Assembly: GCA_017516965.1 (NCBI GenBank)
Contig: JAFXAP010000015.1
Coordinates: 158,577-222,576, forward strand
Direction of reading: 5' to 3'
DNA: 64,000 nt
From: Clostridia bacterium
GTDB taxonomy: Bacteria > Bacillota > Clostridia > Oscillospirales > Acutalibacteraceae
The notes beneath the pieces are model-generated. The model was not told the DNA's origin. It did no database searches and worked only from the letters and a program-made list of their open reading frames with translations. The translations under genes and the position numbers were made by a program. Positions 17,362 through 27,424 of this stretch are shown in pieces; positions within the stretch are counted from its first letter, which is position 1, and every line of letters begins with the position of its first letter.

Positions 17362-17827
17362 TAACTTCATCTCCCTTTAAGTCAATTTTTAGTTTTTGTC
17401 GCGCTCGGTAAAGCCAGGATTTTACCGTAGAGGGTTTTGATTTTAAAAACTTTGCAATTTCATCTACGCTATAGCCCATATAGTAATGCATATGTATTAC
17501 GGTACGGTACTTTTGAGGTAGACGCAACACCGCATCAAGCGTATCGGAATACTCATCCCGCACACTTAAACTTTCACTTAAAGGCTCGGTACGTTTAAAC
17601 CAACTGCTAGTCATCAAACTCTTTGAGCAGTTGATTGTAATGCGTATAAGCAACGCCTTTAAATGCTCTTCATTTCCTACTTTATCTTTATACTTTATAA
17701 AGCGCAAAAAAACTTCCTGTAATATGTCGTCCGCATCATATTTGTTTTTTACTCTTGCAATGGCAAGACGGTACACCATATCGGAATATTTTTCAAACGC
17801 TTGTGTTGCAGAAATTTTGTATTCCAT
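17354..17827 (-). CDS. ECF-family RNA polymerase sigma factor
   Basis: A 157-residue sigma-70 with region 2 (YSDMVYRLAIARVKNKYDADDILQEVFLRF; ~14-43) and region 4 (LPQKYRTVIHMHYYMGYSVDEIAKFLKSKPSTVKSWLYRARQKL; ~103-146), and no region 1 or 3, as in ECF sigmas. It directs RNA polymerase to a small envelope-type regulon. GGAGGG precedes the ATG. The downstream membrane beta-propeller gene overlaps its 3' end and probably controls it. The upstream TGCAACCTTTT element may be its own ECF promoter. Confidence 0.93.
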   Translation of the reverse strand: MEYKISATQAFEKYSDMVYRLAIARVKNKYDADDILQEVFLRFIKYKDKVGNEEHLKALLIRITINCSKSLMTSSWFKRTEPLSESLSVRDEYSDTLDAVLRLPQKYRTVIHMHYYMGYSVDEIAKFLKSKPSTVKSWLYRARQKLKIDLKGDEVNV

Positions 17828-17841
17828 TGTTTTCCCTCCTT

Positions 17842-17876
17842 GACTATAAAACTTTTCAAAGACTCAAAAGGTTGCA
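17842..17876 (-). promoter_or_regulatory. Possible autoregulated ECF promoter
   Basis: The minus strand has TGCAACCTTTT (17876-17866), resembling the AAC-containing -35 of ECF sigma factors. TATAGTC (17848-17842) lies one helical spacing on, just before the sigma gene. Assignment is by pattern only. Confidence 0.35.
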
Positions 17877-17909
17877 AAAATCGCCCAAAAAATTTTTTGG
17901 GCGATTTTT
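17876..17909 (-). terminator. Terminator after glutamine synthetase
   Basis: A perfect 17-bp A/T-flanked stem centred on TCGCCC/GGGCGA, a few bases past the glnN stop on the minus strand. Confidence 0.8.
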
Positions 17910-17918
17910 TGTTATTTA

Positions 17919-20009
17919 TTAGATTTTAAATAAAATATCGCCGTATGTAGGATATGGCCAATATTCACGCGCAACAATTGTTTCGGCTTCATCGGTAATA
18001 TGACGTATGTTGTCCATTATAAACAAGACCTTATTGCAATAAAGTTGCGCACGTGCAAGTAAATCAGAGGTTGCTTGTGACTTATCAACAGCGGTTTCAA
18101 GTTCTTTAATAAGTCGGTTAAGATGCTCGTTAAATGCCGCAAGTTTTTCAATAACCTCGATTTCCGCATCGCAGTTTATATCACTGTTTATCATACGTTT
18201 TTTAGAAACAGTGCCGCAAAGCGCACCTTCATATTCGCTGATTGCAGGAATAACGTCGCGTTTAACCATTTCAAGCAAGGTAAGAGCTTCAATGTGAATT
18301 GTCTTGCTGTAATTCTCAAGGCTTATATCTGCACGGCAGTTAATCTCGGCGCAGTTATAAACTCCGTGGCGCTCAAAGAGTTCGATGTTTTCCTTTTTTC
18401 TCCAATAAGGCAAAGCGTCAACTGTAGAGCGTAAATTGAGAAGTCCGCGTTTTGCAGCCTCTTCCTCCCAGGCTTTTGAATAACCGTCGCCATTAAATAT
18501 AATGCGTTTATGCTCTTTTATAGTGGCGCGTATAAGCTCTAAAACATCGCTTTTAAGGTCAGTCGACTTTTCGAGCTTGTCCGCAAAGTCACAAAAAACA
18601 TCGGCAACAATTGTGTTAAGAACAACGTTTGTTTCTGAAATAGATGAAGCAGAGCCTAACATTCTAAATTCAAACTTATTGCCCGTAAATGCAAACGGAG
18701 ATGTGCGATTGCGGTCGGTGTTGTCCTTTCTTATATAAGGAATAATATCGGTACCAACAGTCATTTTAACCTTGTCGGCATCGGTATGATGTTCGCCACG
18801 TTCAATAGACTCTAAAATTTCATTAAGGTCATCGCCCAAATACATCGAAACAATCGCAGGTGGCGCTTCTGCGCCGCCAAGACGATGGTCATTGCCTGCA
18901 GTGGCAACCGAAATGCGAAGCAAATCCTGATGCTCATCAACCGCGCGAATAACTGCCGCAAGGGTGAGCAAAAACAGTAGATTGTCACTGGGGTTTTTAC
19001 CGGCTTTCAAGAAATTAACGCCTGTATCGGTAGAAAGCGACCAGTTATTGTGCTTACCGCTACCGCTTACATCTTTAAATGGTTTTTCGTGCAGCAAACA
19101 CAAAAGTCCGTGTCTTTCCGCAATCTTTTTCATCATTTCCATTGTAAGCTGATTATGGTCAGCGGCGATATTAGTGGTAGTGAAAATTGGCGCTAACTCG
19201 TGCTGTGCGGGAGCTGCCTCGTTGTGCTCGGTTTTTGCAAATACGCCCAACTTCCAAAGTTCGTTATCAAGGTCACGCATAAATTCTTTTATGCGCGGTT
19301 TTATAACACCAAAATAGTGGTCATACATCTCTTGACCCTTAGGCGGTGTAGCACCCAAAAGAGTTCTGCCGCAGAACATAAGGTCAGGACGTTTTTTTGC
19401 CATTTCACTATCAATTAAAAAGTATTCCTGTTCAGGACCTACGGTTGTGTTGATGCTTTTAACGCCATCAAGTCCAAACAGTTTTGCAATGCGAAACGCT
19501 TGTTTGCTAACCGCCTCCATAGAACGAAGCAACGGCGTTTTTTGGTCAAGCGCTTCACCGTTATAAGAGCAAAACGCAGTAGGAATACAAAGGGTATTAT
19601 CTTTTACAAAAGCATATGAACTTGGGTCCCAAGCGGTATAGCCACGCGCTTCAAAGGTAGCGCGCAGTCCACCCGAAGGGAAGGATGACGCATCGGACTC
19701 ACCCTTTATAAGCTCCTTACCGGAAAACTCCATTATTACGTTGCCTTCCCCATCAGGAGCTATGAAACCATCATGCTTTTCAGCGGTAATACCTGTCATT
19801 GGTTGGAACCAATGGGTGTAGTGAGTGGCTCCATTTTCAATTGCCCACTCTTTCATAGCATTTGCTACAATATCGGCTATTTTTCGGTCAATGCTTTTGC
19901 CCTGTGATATCGCAGTTTTAAGCTCATTATATGCATTTTCAGGCAAACGCTCCTTCATAACAGCGTCGCCAAAAACGTTACTTGCAAAAAATTCATCTAC
20001 TCTGTTCAA
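17919..20009 (-). CDS. glnN: Glutamine synthetase type III
   Basis: A 696-residue enzyme, the length expected of GSIII (~700) and far longer than type I. Diagnostic segments include [12 protein letters not shown] (~61-72), [22 protein letters not shown] (~108-129), the ATP/glutamate site [15 protein letters not shown] and [12 protein letters not shown], and [17 protein letters not shown]. It makes glutamine from glutamate, ammonia and ATP. The start is a TTG with GGGGGG before it; the first in-frame ATG is 17 codons in and would lose conserved sequence. It has a consensus promoter and is monocistronic. Confidence 0.96.
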   Translation of the reverse strand: MNRVDEFFASNVFGDAVMKERLPENAYNELKTAISQGKSIDRKIADIVANAMKEWAIENGATHYTHWFQPMTGITAEKHDGFIAPDGEGNVIMEFSGKELIKGESDASSFPSGGLRATFEARGYTAWDPSSYAFVKDNTLCIPTAFCSYNGEALDQKTPLLRSMEAVSKQAFRIAKLFGLDGVKSINTTVGPEQEYFLIDSEMAKKRPDLMFCGRTLLGATPPKGQEMYDHYFGVIKPRIKEFMRDLDNELWKLGVFAKTEHNEAAPAQHELAPIFTTTNIAADHNQLTMEMMKKIAERHGLLCLLHEKPFKDVSGSGKHNNWSLSTDTGVNFLKAGKNPSDNLLFLLTLAAVIRAVDEHQDLLRISVATAGNDHRLGGAEAPPAIVSMYLGDDLNEILESIERGEHHTDADKVKMTVGTDIIPYIRKDNTDRNRTSPFAFTGNKFEFRMLGSASSISETNVVLNTIVADVFCDFADKLEKSTDLKSDVLELIRATIKEHKRIIFNGDGYSKAWEEEAAKRGLLNLRSTVDALPYWRKKENIELFERHGVYNCAEINCRADISLENYSKTIHIEALTLLEMVKRDVIPAISEYEGALCGTVSKKRMINSDINCDAEIEVIEKLAAFNEHLNRLIKELETAVDKSQATSDLLARAQLYCNKVLFIMDNIRHITDEAETIVAREYWPYPTYGDILFKI

Positions 20010-20046
20010 AACGGTCCCCCCTATTACGAAGAGTATAATTATAGTA

Positions 20047-20075
20047 ATTATATATTATGGTTTCAAAAATGTCAA
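20047..20075 (-). promoter_or_regulatory. Consensus sigma-A promoter of glnN
   Basis: TTGACA (20075-20070), 17 bases, TATAAT (20052-20047) on the minus strand. A second TTGACA lies six bases further upstream. Confidence 0.88.
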
Positions 20076-20099
20076 TGTCAACGCAAATATTCCCCCACT

Positions 20100-21416
20100 T
20101 TACCAACAAACCACAAGACTGCTTCCAAGATAGGAATAATCATTAAGCCAGACCTTAGAACCGCTATTTGCGAGAGCTACGTTAATTTCATTAAGAAACT
20201 CAACATAGTCGTCACCTGAATAGTAAACCTCTAAATTATTTCTCCCACTTTTTGCCGCTTGTTTAATCATTTTGGCATTTGTAAGATAATCAGAAGTGAA
20301 AATAAGTTTTGTTTTAACAAAATAATTATAATTATCAAGTTCGCACTTATAATTGTAAATATTAAACTCGTCACCGCTAAAATAATTTTCATCGGGGTCT
20401 ACCTGTTCAAATATTTCGTGGTCTTTAAAAAATTCACTGTCATTAACATTAAAGTATGCGTGTCTTATGTAATTGTACTTTTCATCATCGTCCCAGGTAA
20501 CATCAAGATGATACCAGCCATCCCCCGGATTAATTATGTTCCACATATGACTATTGCCAAATGAAGAACCATATACAACCATACAGGGTATATTAACACG
20601 GCGACAAAGAATTTGCATTGCGCGTGAATAACCCTCGCACACTGCTGAACGTTCAATAAAAGCGCCGTAAACGGTATGGTCACTTTCCTTTTTGCTGTCG
20701 ACGTATTTTATACTTTTACAAAGCCAGTCGTGAAAAAACAGTTCCTTTTCAAAGTTGTTTGAAAGTGTGTTTGCATATGACACGATTTTGTCTATAATGC
20801 TTTCAATTTCACCCTGAGCTGCATTTTTTTGTTCAGGTGTCATTATGTAGTCAATATCTTCGTCGGCATATGAAAAAGCTATGGCGCTGCCGTCGGTTGA
20901 CACCACGTAAGACGAGGACAACCAAAACATTTCAGGACAGTCACAAAGCAATGCCCTATATGATATTGCTATATCGGAAAAACGCTCGTCTTCAGAACTT
21001 GACGCCCCTATAGAAAAATATCCCTCTATCATTTTATCGGCTGCAGTTTTCATATAGCGATAGATTTGTTTTTGCTCATCTGTAAGATGCGTGTAATAAA
21101 GCGGTTGGTTGTCATCCGTCTTTATTTCAGCCTGCTTTACATTTTGAATTTCTATATTTTGAGCATCTTCATCAACGCTGTCATTCGGTTTGTCCGATTG
21201 CTCTGCATTTGTGTTTTGACTTTCATTTTCAAAAACACTTGATGTGTTCTCTTTATTTTCTTCGCTCTGATTTATATCGCTTTCAAGCTGTATAAGCAAA
21301 CTATTTACCGCAGCGGTATCATCATATAAATTATTTTCCGGCTGTTTTAAAAAAGTGGTGCAACCGCTCAAACAAATCATTGATATCGCCACTATTAACG
21401 ACATTATTTTTTTCAT
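20100..21416 (-). CDS. Transglutaminase-like lipoprotein
   Basis: A 438-residue protein with a lipoprotein signal (MKKIMSLIVAISMICLSGC; lipobox LSGC) and an acidic Asn/Ser/Glu-rich linker to about residue 105. A transglutaminase/protease-like core follows, with Cys in SAVCEGYSRAMQ (~255), His in NSHMWNII (~290) and Asp in YHLDVTWDDD (~305). The intact Cys-His-Asp triad suggests an active peptidase or cross-linking enzyme on the outer membrane face. It follows an LCP-like gene on the same strand by 22 bases of non-coding sequence, so the two are probably one transcript. Confidence 0.85.
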   Translation of the reverse strand: MKKIMSLIVAISMICLSGCTTFLKQPENNLYDDTAAVNSLLIQLESDINQSEENKENTSSVFENESQNTNAEQSDKPNDSVDEDAQNIEIQNVKQAEIKTDDNQPLYYTHLTDEQKQIYRYMKTAADKMIEGYFSIGASSSEDERFSDIAISYRALLCDCPEMFWLSSSYVVSTDGSAIAFSYADEDIDYIMTPEQKNAAQGEIESIIDKIVSYANTLSNNFEKELFFHDWLCKSIKYVDSKKESDHTVYGAFIERSAVCEGYSRAMQILCRRVNIPCMVVYGSSFGNSHMWNIINPGDGWYHLDVTWDDDEKYNYIRHAYFNVNDSEFFKDHEIFEQVDPDENYFSGDEFNIYNYKCELDNYNYFVKTKLIFTSDYLTNAKMIKQAAKSGRNNLEVYYSGDDYVEFLNEINVALANSGSKVWLNDYSYLGSSLVVCW

Positions 21417-21438
21417 ATATGCCCTTCATCCTGTTCCG

Positions 21439-22047
21439 TCAAAAGTTTTCAAAATTAACATTTTGACTCATATCTTTTAAATAATCAATCCAGTAAATTC
21501 CATCTATAAAATCAAGGTTACTTTCACTGTTTTCTATTATATATACAAAATCATCTTTTGAAAAGTCATTTTTTGAAAATTTTTTAAAAATCTGAGAAAT
21601 AACTTCCTGCCTTGTGTTCATTGTAGTATCATTCTCTAAATAATCAATCACTTGCGAACCTGTATAGCGCAGTGTTTGGTCCTTATTTGTTAAATCAATT
21701 CCTCCAATGTGGTCTATAATACCTTCAACAAATCCTGAATCTACATACATTTGAAAATCGTTAGTATAGCCATTATAGCTTTGTAACTTTTCATCAAAAT
21801 CAGGTATAGCGACAACATTTATACATAAATTTTTAAAATCAAGATAAAAAAGATATGCGTAACCTTTTGGAAAAATAAACGTAATTCCGCAATTTGAGGA
21901 GGTTTTTTGATACGGCACATAATCTGCCTTTTGGTTTATTTGAGCAGTTTTAATACCGAAATTGTACTTTAAATAACCAAACGAAACCCCCAAAAATACC
22001 AGTACGCATATAATTGACGATAAAACCGTCTTTATTATTTTTTTCAA
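21439..22047 (-). CDS. Small membrane protein with an LCP-like (LytR-CpsA-Psr) domain, degenerate
   Basis: About 202 residues from the TTG at 22045-22047, which has GGGTGA five bases upstream and gives a natural signal/anchor sequence (KKIIKTVLSSIICVLVFLG). A longer frame starts upstream but lacks a ribosome site. The extracellular part has VEGIIDHIGGIDLTNKDQTLRYTGSQVIDYL, resembling the GGV...G.qaL.y portion of LCP phosphotransferases. It is shorter than the usual LCP domain, and the conserved Arg pattern is not evident, so it may be inactive or divergent. A hairpin CCCAT/ATGGG covers part of the ribosome site. Confidence 0.55.
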   Translation of the reverse strand: MKKIIKTVLSSIICVLVFLGVSFGYLKYNFGIKTAQINQKADYVPYQKTSSNCGITFIFPKGYAYLFYLDFKNLCINVVAIPDFDEKLQSYNGYTNDFQMYVDSGFVEGIIDHIGGIDLTNKDQTLRYTGSQVIDYLENDTTMNTRQEVISQIFKKFSKNDFSKDDFVYIIENSESNLDFIDGIYWIDYLKDMSQNVNFENF

Positions 22048-22114
22048 AAAAATCACCCATAGTATTATGGGTATATTTACAATTAACAATACCTTGTTTT
22101 ACGAAAAATTTTTC

Positions 22115-22143
22115 TTGAATATCACCACGTTTTAATGTATAAT
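22115..22143 (+). promoter_or_regulatory. Sigma-A promoter of the ABC exporter operon
   Basis: TTGAAT (22115-22120), 17 bases, TATAAT (22138-22143). Confidence 0.75.
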
Positions 22144-22151
22144 ACACTATG

Positions 22152-22182
22152 ATTGTTATATATATTATATAATTATAACAAT
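22152..22182. repeat. AT-only inverted repeat in the ABC operon leader
   Basis: ATTGTTATA and TATAACAAT arms around a 13-base AT core, just downstream of the promoter. It could be an operator or simply AT-rich sequence. Confidence 0.35.
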
Positions 22183-22261
22183 GTTTTACATTTTATTTAC
22201 AAATTTTTTATATTTGTTTGTTAAGATGGATTGAAAACTTTGTTACAAAGGAGCAGTAAAA

Positions 22262-23301
<1,040 letters not shown>

Positions 23302-23302
<1 letters not shown>

Positions 23303-24057
23303 TGATTGCAGTATTTAAAAGAGAGTTTAAATCTTATTTTACAAATCCGTTAGGTTTTATCATTCTTGCAGCCTTTTACTTCTTTTTAGGTCTTGGCTTC
23401 TTATTCATTTTTTCAGATGGTAATCCCAACATAGGCGAAACCGTATTTTTCACAGCGCAAATAGGTATTTTATATTTTATAATTCCGGTTATAACAATGC
23501 GACTGTTTAGTGACGAACGCCGTCAAAAAACCGACCAGGCATTATTTACAGCTCCCGTAAAACTAATAAACATTGTGTTGGGAAAATTCTTTGCGGCATT
23601 CGTGCTTTACGCTATGGGATTTATTCCTACCGTAATTTTCCAGATTATTGTTTCGGGTTATGTTGCAACAAACGTTTTTTATTATGTTTATGCGCTTTTG
23701 GGAATTATGCTTTTCGGCGCGGCGCTTATTGCCGTTGGTATGTTTATATCTTCCCTTACCGAAAGCCCCATAATTTCAATCATATTCACACTTATTGTTA
23801 ACCTGTTTATTATGTTTTCGGGCGCGTTTGCAAGTATGATAACAATACCGACAACTACAAACAACATTTTTGAAACTTTCGGTTCCTGGATTTTAAAACT
23901 CGTTTCGTCATTCCTTAACGGAATGAATTTCCTTGCTGTTCTTGAAAGTTTTGGTCAACAGACATTTGCTATAAAAGATATTGTTTTCTTCTTAAGTATA
24001 GTAGCTGCATTTATCTTCTTAACCGAGCGTTCGCTCGAAAAGAGAAGATGGTCATAA
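23302..24057 (+). CDS. ABC-2 type transporter permease (GldF-like)
   Basis: A 251-residue integral membrane protein with six predicted helices, beginning MIAVFKREFKSYFTNPLGFII, the standard start of ABC-2 permeases. The MRLFSDERRQKTDQALFTAPV loop after helix 2 is typical of the GldF/NosY-like group. It forms the membrane channel with the preceding ATPase. Its start codon overlaps the ATPase stop by one base and the next gene begins 15 bases on. The substrate is unknown. Confidence 0.9.
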
Positions 24058-24071
24058 GGAGGTAAAAAATT

Positions 24072-25727
24072 ATGGAAAACAAAAATGATATTGAAATAAT
24101 TGAAACCTCTGAAGTTGTAAAAGAGGAACCAAAAAAACAACCTAAAGCAAAGAAACAACCTACCAAGATTAAAAATCAGGCTTTGTTCAAACGCGGCGGT
24201 TATTCACTTGCTATTACCGCGCTTGTTCTTGCCGCGCTTATAATTTTTAACTGGTTGGTTTCTTCACTTGCAAGTCGTTTCCATCTTGAGTTTGATATGA
24301 CAACCGTTAAAAAGAACTCTATCTCTCAGGATAATATTGACTATTTAAAAAATCTCAATACCGATGTCGACATCATTGTTTGCAGCACCGAGGAGGACTA
24401 CCCCTCTTATATGTTACAATTTGCTCAGGCATATTATATGATCGCAACAGATAGCAATACTATAGAATACTTCCAACAAACAACAAAACTTATATCAAAA
24501 TATACTGAATATAACGATCGTATTAAGGTAGAATATATTGATCCACAGTCGACACGATTTACTGCAATATCTTCTATTTATTCAAACTACCAACCAACAT
24601 ACGGCGATATGATTATAACCAGTAAAGTTGGCGATAAAGAACGTACAAAACTTTTACGTTTTGAAGATATTTATTTCATTAAAGAAAATACAGACAGTTC
24701 TTACACCAGTTATTCGCCAACACGCACCATTGAATCTAATAAACTCGAAACCGCTCTTACAAGCGCTATCGCATATGTAACAAGCACCGATTCAAAAAAG
24801 GTTGCTATACTTTCAGGTCACAGCAACAATAATTTTACCGACGCATATAAATCACTGCTTGAAATCAACAACTATTCTATGATTGAAGTCTCTGATAAAA
24901 TCATCACATCTATTCCAAGCGAATGTGACGCTATCGTAATTTCAGCGCCAACTACCGACTTTATTGGCGAAGAACTTGATTTGATTTCAGAGTTTCTTGA
25001 TAACAATGGTAAAAAAGGCAAAGGTTTAATCTATTTTGCGGATGCCACATGCCCCTCACTTCCCAATTTAAATTCTTATTTAAAACAATGGGGTATTGAA
25101 GTAAGTGAAGGCGTTGTATTTGAGACCGACGGTAACAGATACATTAGCGGCGAACCCACTACAATAGTTATCGAGCCTGTACTTCTTGAAGACGATGACA
25201 TTACCGCAGATTTGGGCGCATATTCAATTGCTAACTATAATGTTCCTATGAAGGCTTGTGATGCTTCTTCATACGAGCGTACAGCTACCGTGCTTATGCA
25301 AACAAGTGAAAGTGCAGTTATAGCTCCGGTTGGTTCAGGCGAAGAATGGGCAGATTTTAAAAACGAAGACAAACAGCAGTTTGGCTGTGTTATTCAGTCA
25401 TTAGAGGAAGATATTGACCCCAACAACAATGAATCACTTACAAGTTATGTAATGGCATTTTCAAGTGTGGAATTTGTTCAGTCACAATGGGCATCTTATG
25501 GTGAACTTAGCAACCAAGACATTGTTATGGCTTGTTCTGACCGCGCTACACACGTTGGCGACACCTCTATGAAGTTTGTTGCAAAGGTAATTGATAACGA
25601 AAGTTTTTCAAATCAGGTTACTCAAAACAGCATTAAAGTAGTCAATGCCGTATTTGTATTTATAATACCTCTTGTAATTATTGCGCTCGGCATTGTAATA
25701 TTTATAAGGAGAAGAAACGCACGATGA
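24072..25727 (+). CDS. GldG-like ABC accessory protein
   Basis: A 551-residue protein with a Lys-rich N-terminus, a membrane segment (~49-70, LAITALVLAALIIFNWLV), a long extracytoplasmic region and a C-terminal membrane helix followed by RRRNAR. The region after helix 1 (DMTTVKKNSISQDNIDYLKNL) and KVAILSGHSNNNFTD are typical of the GldG/ABC-type uncharacterised domain. Such proteins accompany GldAF-like transporters in many bacteria, and only some act in gliding. A GGAGG lies 8 bases before the ATG. It overlaps the next gene by 4 bases. Confidence 0.85.
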   Translation: MENKNDIEIIETSEVVKEEPKKQPKAKKQPTKIKNQALFKRGGYSLAITALVLAALIIFNWLVSSLASRFHLEFDMTTVKKNSISQDNIDYLKNLNTDVDIIVCSTEEDYPSYMLQFAQAYYMIATDSNTIEYFQQTTKLISKYTEYNDRIKVEYIDPQSTRFTAISSIYSNYQPTYGDMIITSKVGDKERTKLLRFEDIYFIKENTDSSYTSYSPTRTIESNKLETALTSAIAYVTSTDSKKVAILSGHSNNNFTDAYKSLLEINNYSMIEVSDKIITSIPSECDAIVISAPTTDFIGEELDLISEFLDNNGKKGKGLIYFADATCPSLPNLNSYLKQWGIEVSEGVVFETDGNRYISGEPTTIVIEPVLLEDDDITADLGAYSIANYNVPMKACDASSYERTATVLMQTSESAVIAPVGSGEEWADFKNEDKQQFGCVIQSLEEDIDPNNNESLTSYVMAFSSVEFVQSQWASYGELSNQDIVMACSDRATHVGDTSMKFVAKVIDNESFSNQVTQNSIKVVNAVFVFIIPLVIIALGIVIFIRRRNAR

Positions 25728-27367
25728 GTGATTCTTTTGATAAAAACCAAAACGAATTTGAAGAGCAACCGACTGTTGACAACACAGCAACTGACGAGGT
25801 TAACACAGCAGAAGAACCCGATGAATTAAGCACTGTTTTTTCAGCCCCGCCGGAACACGAAAAGGAAAAAACAAAAAAGCCGTTTGTTTTAACCCTTCCG
25901 ATTATTGGTTCGGTTAAAATTTCAAGTAGCATTATGACCATCATTTCTGCTTGCCTTGCTGTAGCAATATTGGTTGGCGGTACCATTGCAGTAATAAAAC
26001 TTATACCCGAAATGAACGATGAAGAAACCTCAAGTTCAGTATTTGAAGATATTCCTGTAGTAGATAAAGATTCAAATTCATTTGAAACCGTTACCGTAAA
26101 AAACAAAAACGGTGAGTTTAAGTTTGTTGTTCATAGTGAAGCTTCGGAAGGCCAAACAAATAAAAATTGGACAGTTGAAGGCGTTGAATACTCAAAACTC
26201 AGCGTAGCATCGGTAAATTCTATTATCTCGTCAGCAGCAGGATTTGACGCGATGCGAGAGATAACAAAAGATCCAAAAGAGTGCGGATTTGATACTCCTA
26301 CCGTTTCTGTTTCGGTTAAACCAAGCAAAGACGCACCCTATACCATTTTGGTAGGTAAAAAATCTCCCGACGGTTTCGGGTATTATATGATGCTTGAAGG
26401 CAGCAATAAGGTATATATCGCAAATGAAACAGAGTTTTCTGACTTTGAGTTTTCTTTGTTAGATATTTCGGATAGAACAGAGATACCGACAACTATGTTC
26501 TCTACCGACACCTCCGAAAATAAAGTAGAAGGTTCTTACGCTTACTTTGATTCACTAACCTTGTCCGGCAAACTTTTCCCCGATACTATTACAATTGTAC
26601 CAAACAAGGGTGACAGAGAAACCGACGGCGCTACACCATATCTTATTACCACACCGGTAAAACGAATTGCGCAATCTGAAAGCCTTTCATCTCCTGTTGC
26701 ATTGTTCTCAAGTACTACTCAGGTTGCGGGCAACTATGCGCTTGACGTAACCGACGAATCAATCAAAAAATTCGGTCTTGACGATCCTGATGCAATTGTT
26801 ACAATGACAATTAACGGTGAAGCAAAGGCATTTAAATTTGCATTGGTTGATGATGGCGGTTGCGCAGTTGTATATGACGGCGCAACAATGATAAGAAAGG
26901 TAGATCCTTCCGCATTGGCATTTTTGTCACTCAAGCTGGAAGATTATTATTACAAGAGCATCTTTATGAATGTTATATCAGACATTAAATCCCTTACCAT
27001 CAAAAGTGATGACGAAGACATTAAATTTGATATAACTACTACCGGTGACGAAAACACTTCAAAAACAGTAAAAGTGAAAGCCAACGGAAAAGATATAGCC
27101 GCTAAAAACTTCACAGATTATTACAAAGATTTTGTTAATATTGAATGTAGCGATTTCACCATAGGTGAAGTTGGTAACACACCTGATTGCACCGTTACCT
27201 TCACATATAATGATGGTGCAAAGCAGATAATCAAACTGTATAAGTTTGGTGAAACTCAATACCAATACAGTATTGATGATATTTATATGGGCAAGATAAC
27301 ATCGGCTGCATATAACAAAATGATTAAAAACCTAAAAACTGTTGCCGAAGGCGGTTCAGTATATTAA
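25724..27367 (+). CDS. DUF4340 domain protein of the ABC exporter operon
   Basis: A 547-residue protein with an acidic cytoplasmic N-terminus (~1-60), one membrane helix (~70-90, IISACLAVAILVGGTIAVI) and a long extracytoplasmic region with repeated beta-rich segments such as FKFVVHSEASEG, YTILVGKKSPDGFGYYMML and VYIANETEF. DUF4340 proteins typically close GldG-type transporter operons, as here. The function of the domain is not established. The gene ends before a bidirectional terminator. Confidence 0.85.
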   Translation: MSDSFDKNQNEFEEQPTVDNTATDEVNTAEEPDELSTVFSAPPEHEKEKTKKPFVLTLPIIGSVKISSSIMTIISACLAVAILVGGTIAVIKLIPEMNDEETSSSVFEDIPVVDKDSNSFETVTVKNKNGEFKFVVHSEASEGQTNKNWTVEGVEYSKLSVASVNSIISSAAGFDAMREITKDPKECGFDTPTVSVSVKPSKDAPYTILVGKKSPDGFGYYMMLEGSNKVYIANETEFSDFEFSLLDISDRTEIPTTMFSTDTSENKVEGSYAYFDSLTLSGKLFPDTITIVPNKGDRETDGATPYLITTPVKRIAQSESLSSPVALFSSTTQVAGNYALDVTDESIKKFGLDDPDAIVTMTINGEAKAFKFALVDDGGCAVVYDGATMIRKVDPSALAFLSLKLEDYYYKSIFMNVISDIKSLTIKSDDEDIKFDITTTGDENTSKTVKVKANGKDIAAKNFTDYYKDFVNIECSDFTIGEVGNTPDCTVTFTYNDGAKQIIKLYKFGETQYQYSIDDIYMGKITSAAYNKMIKNLKTVAEGGSVY

Positions 27368-27376
27368 GCAAATAAT

Positions 27377-27409
27377 AAAAAATCAGCATCTTTAAGATGC
27401 TGATTTTTT
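27377..27409. terminator. Bidirectional terminator
   Basis: A perfect 16-bp stem, AAAAAATCAGCATCTT and its complement, around a single T, between convergent genes. Confidence 0.85.
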
Positions 27410-27424
27410 TGTTTATAATTATCA

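Noticed and set aside
22152-22182. Strong operator claim for the AT palindrome
   Set aside because: It is made only of A and T apart from the tips, so chance pairing is likely; listed as a weak repeat instead.
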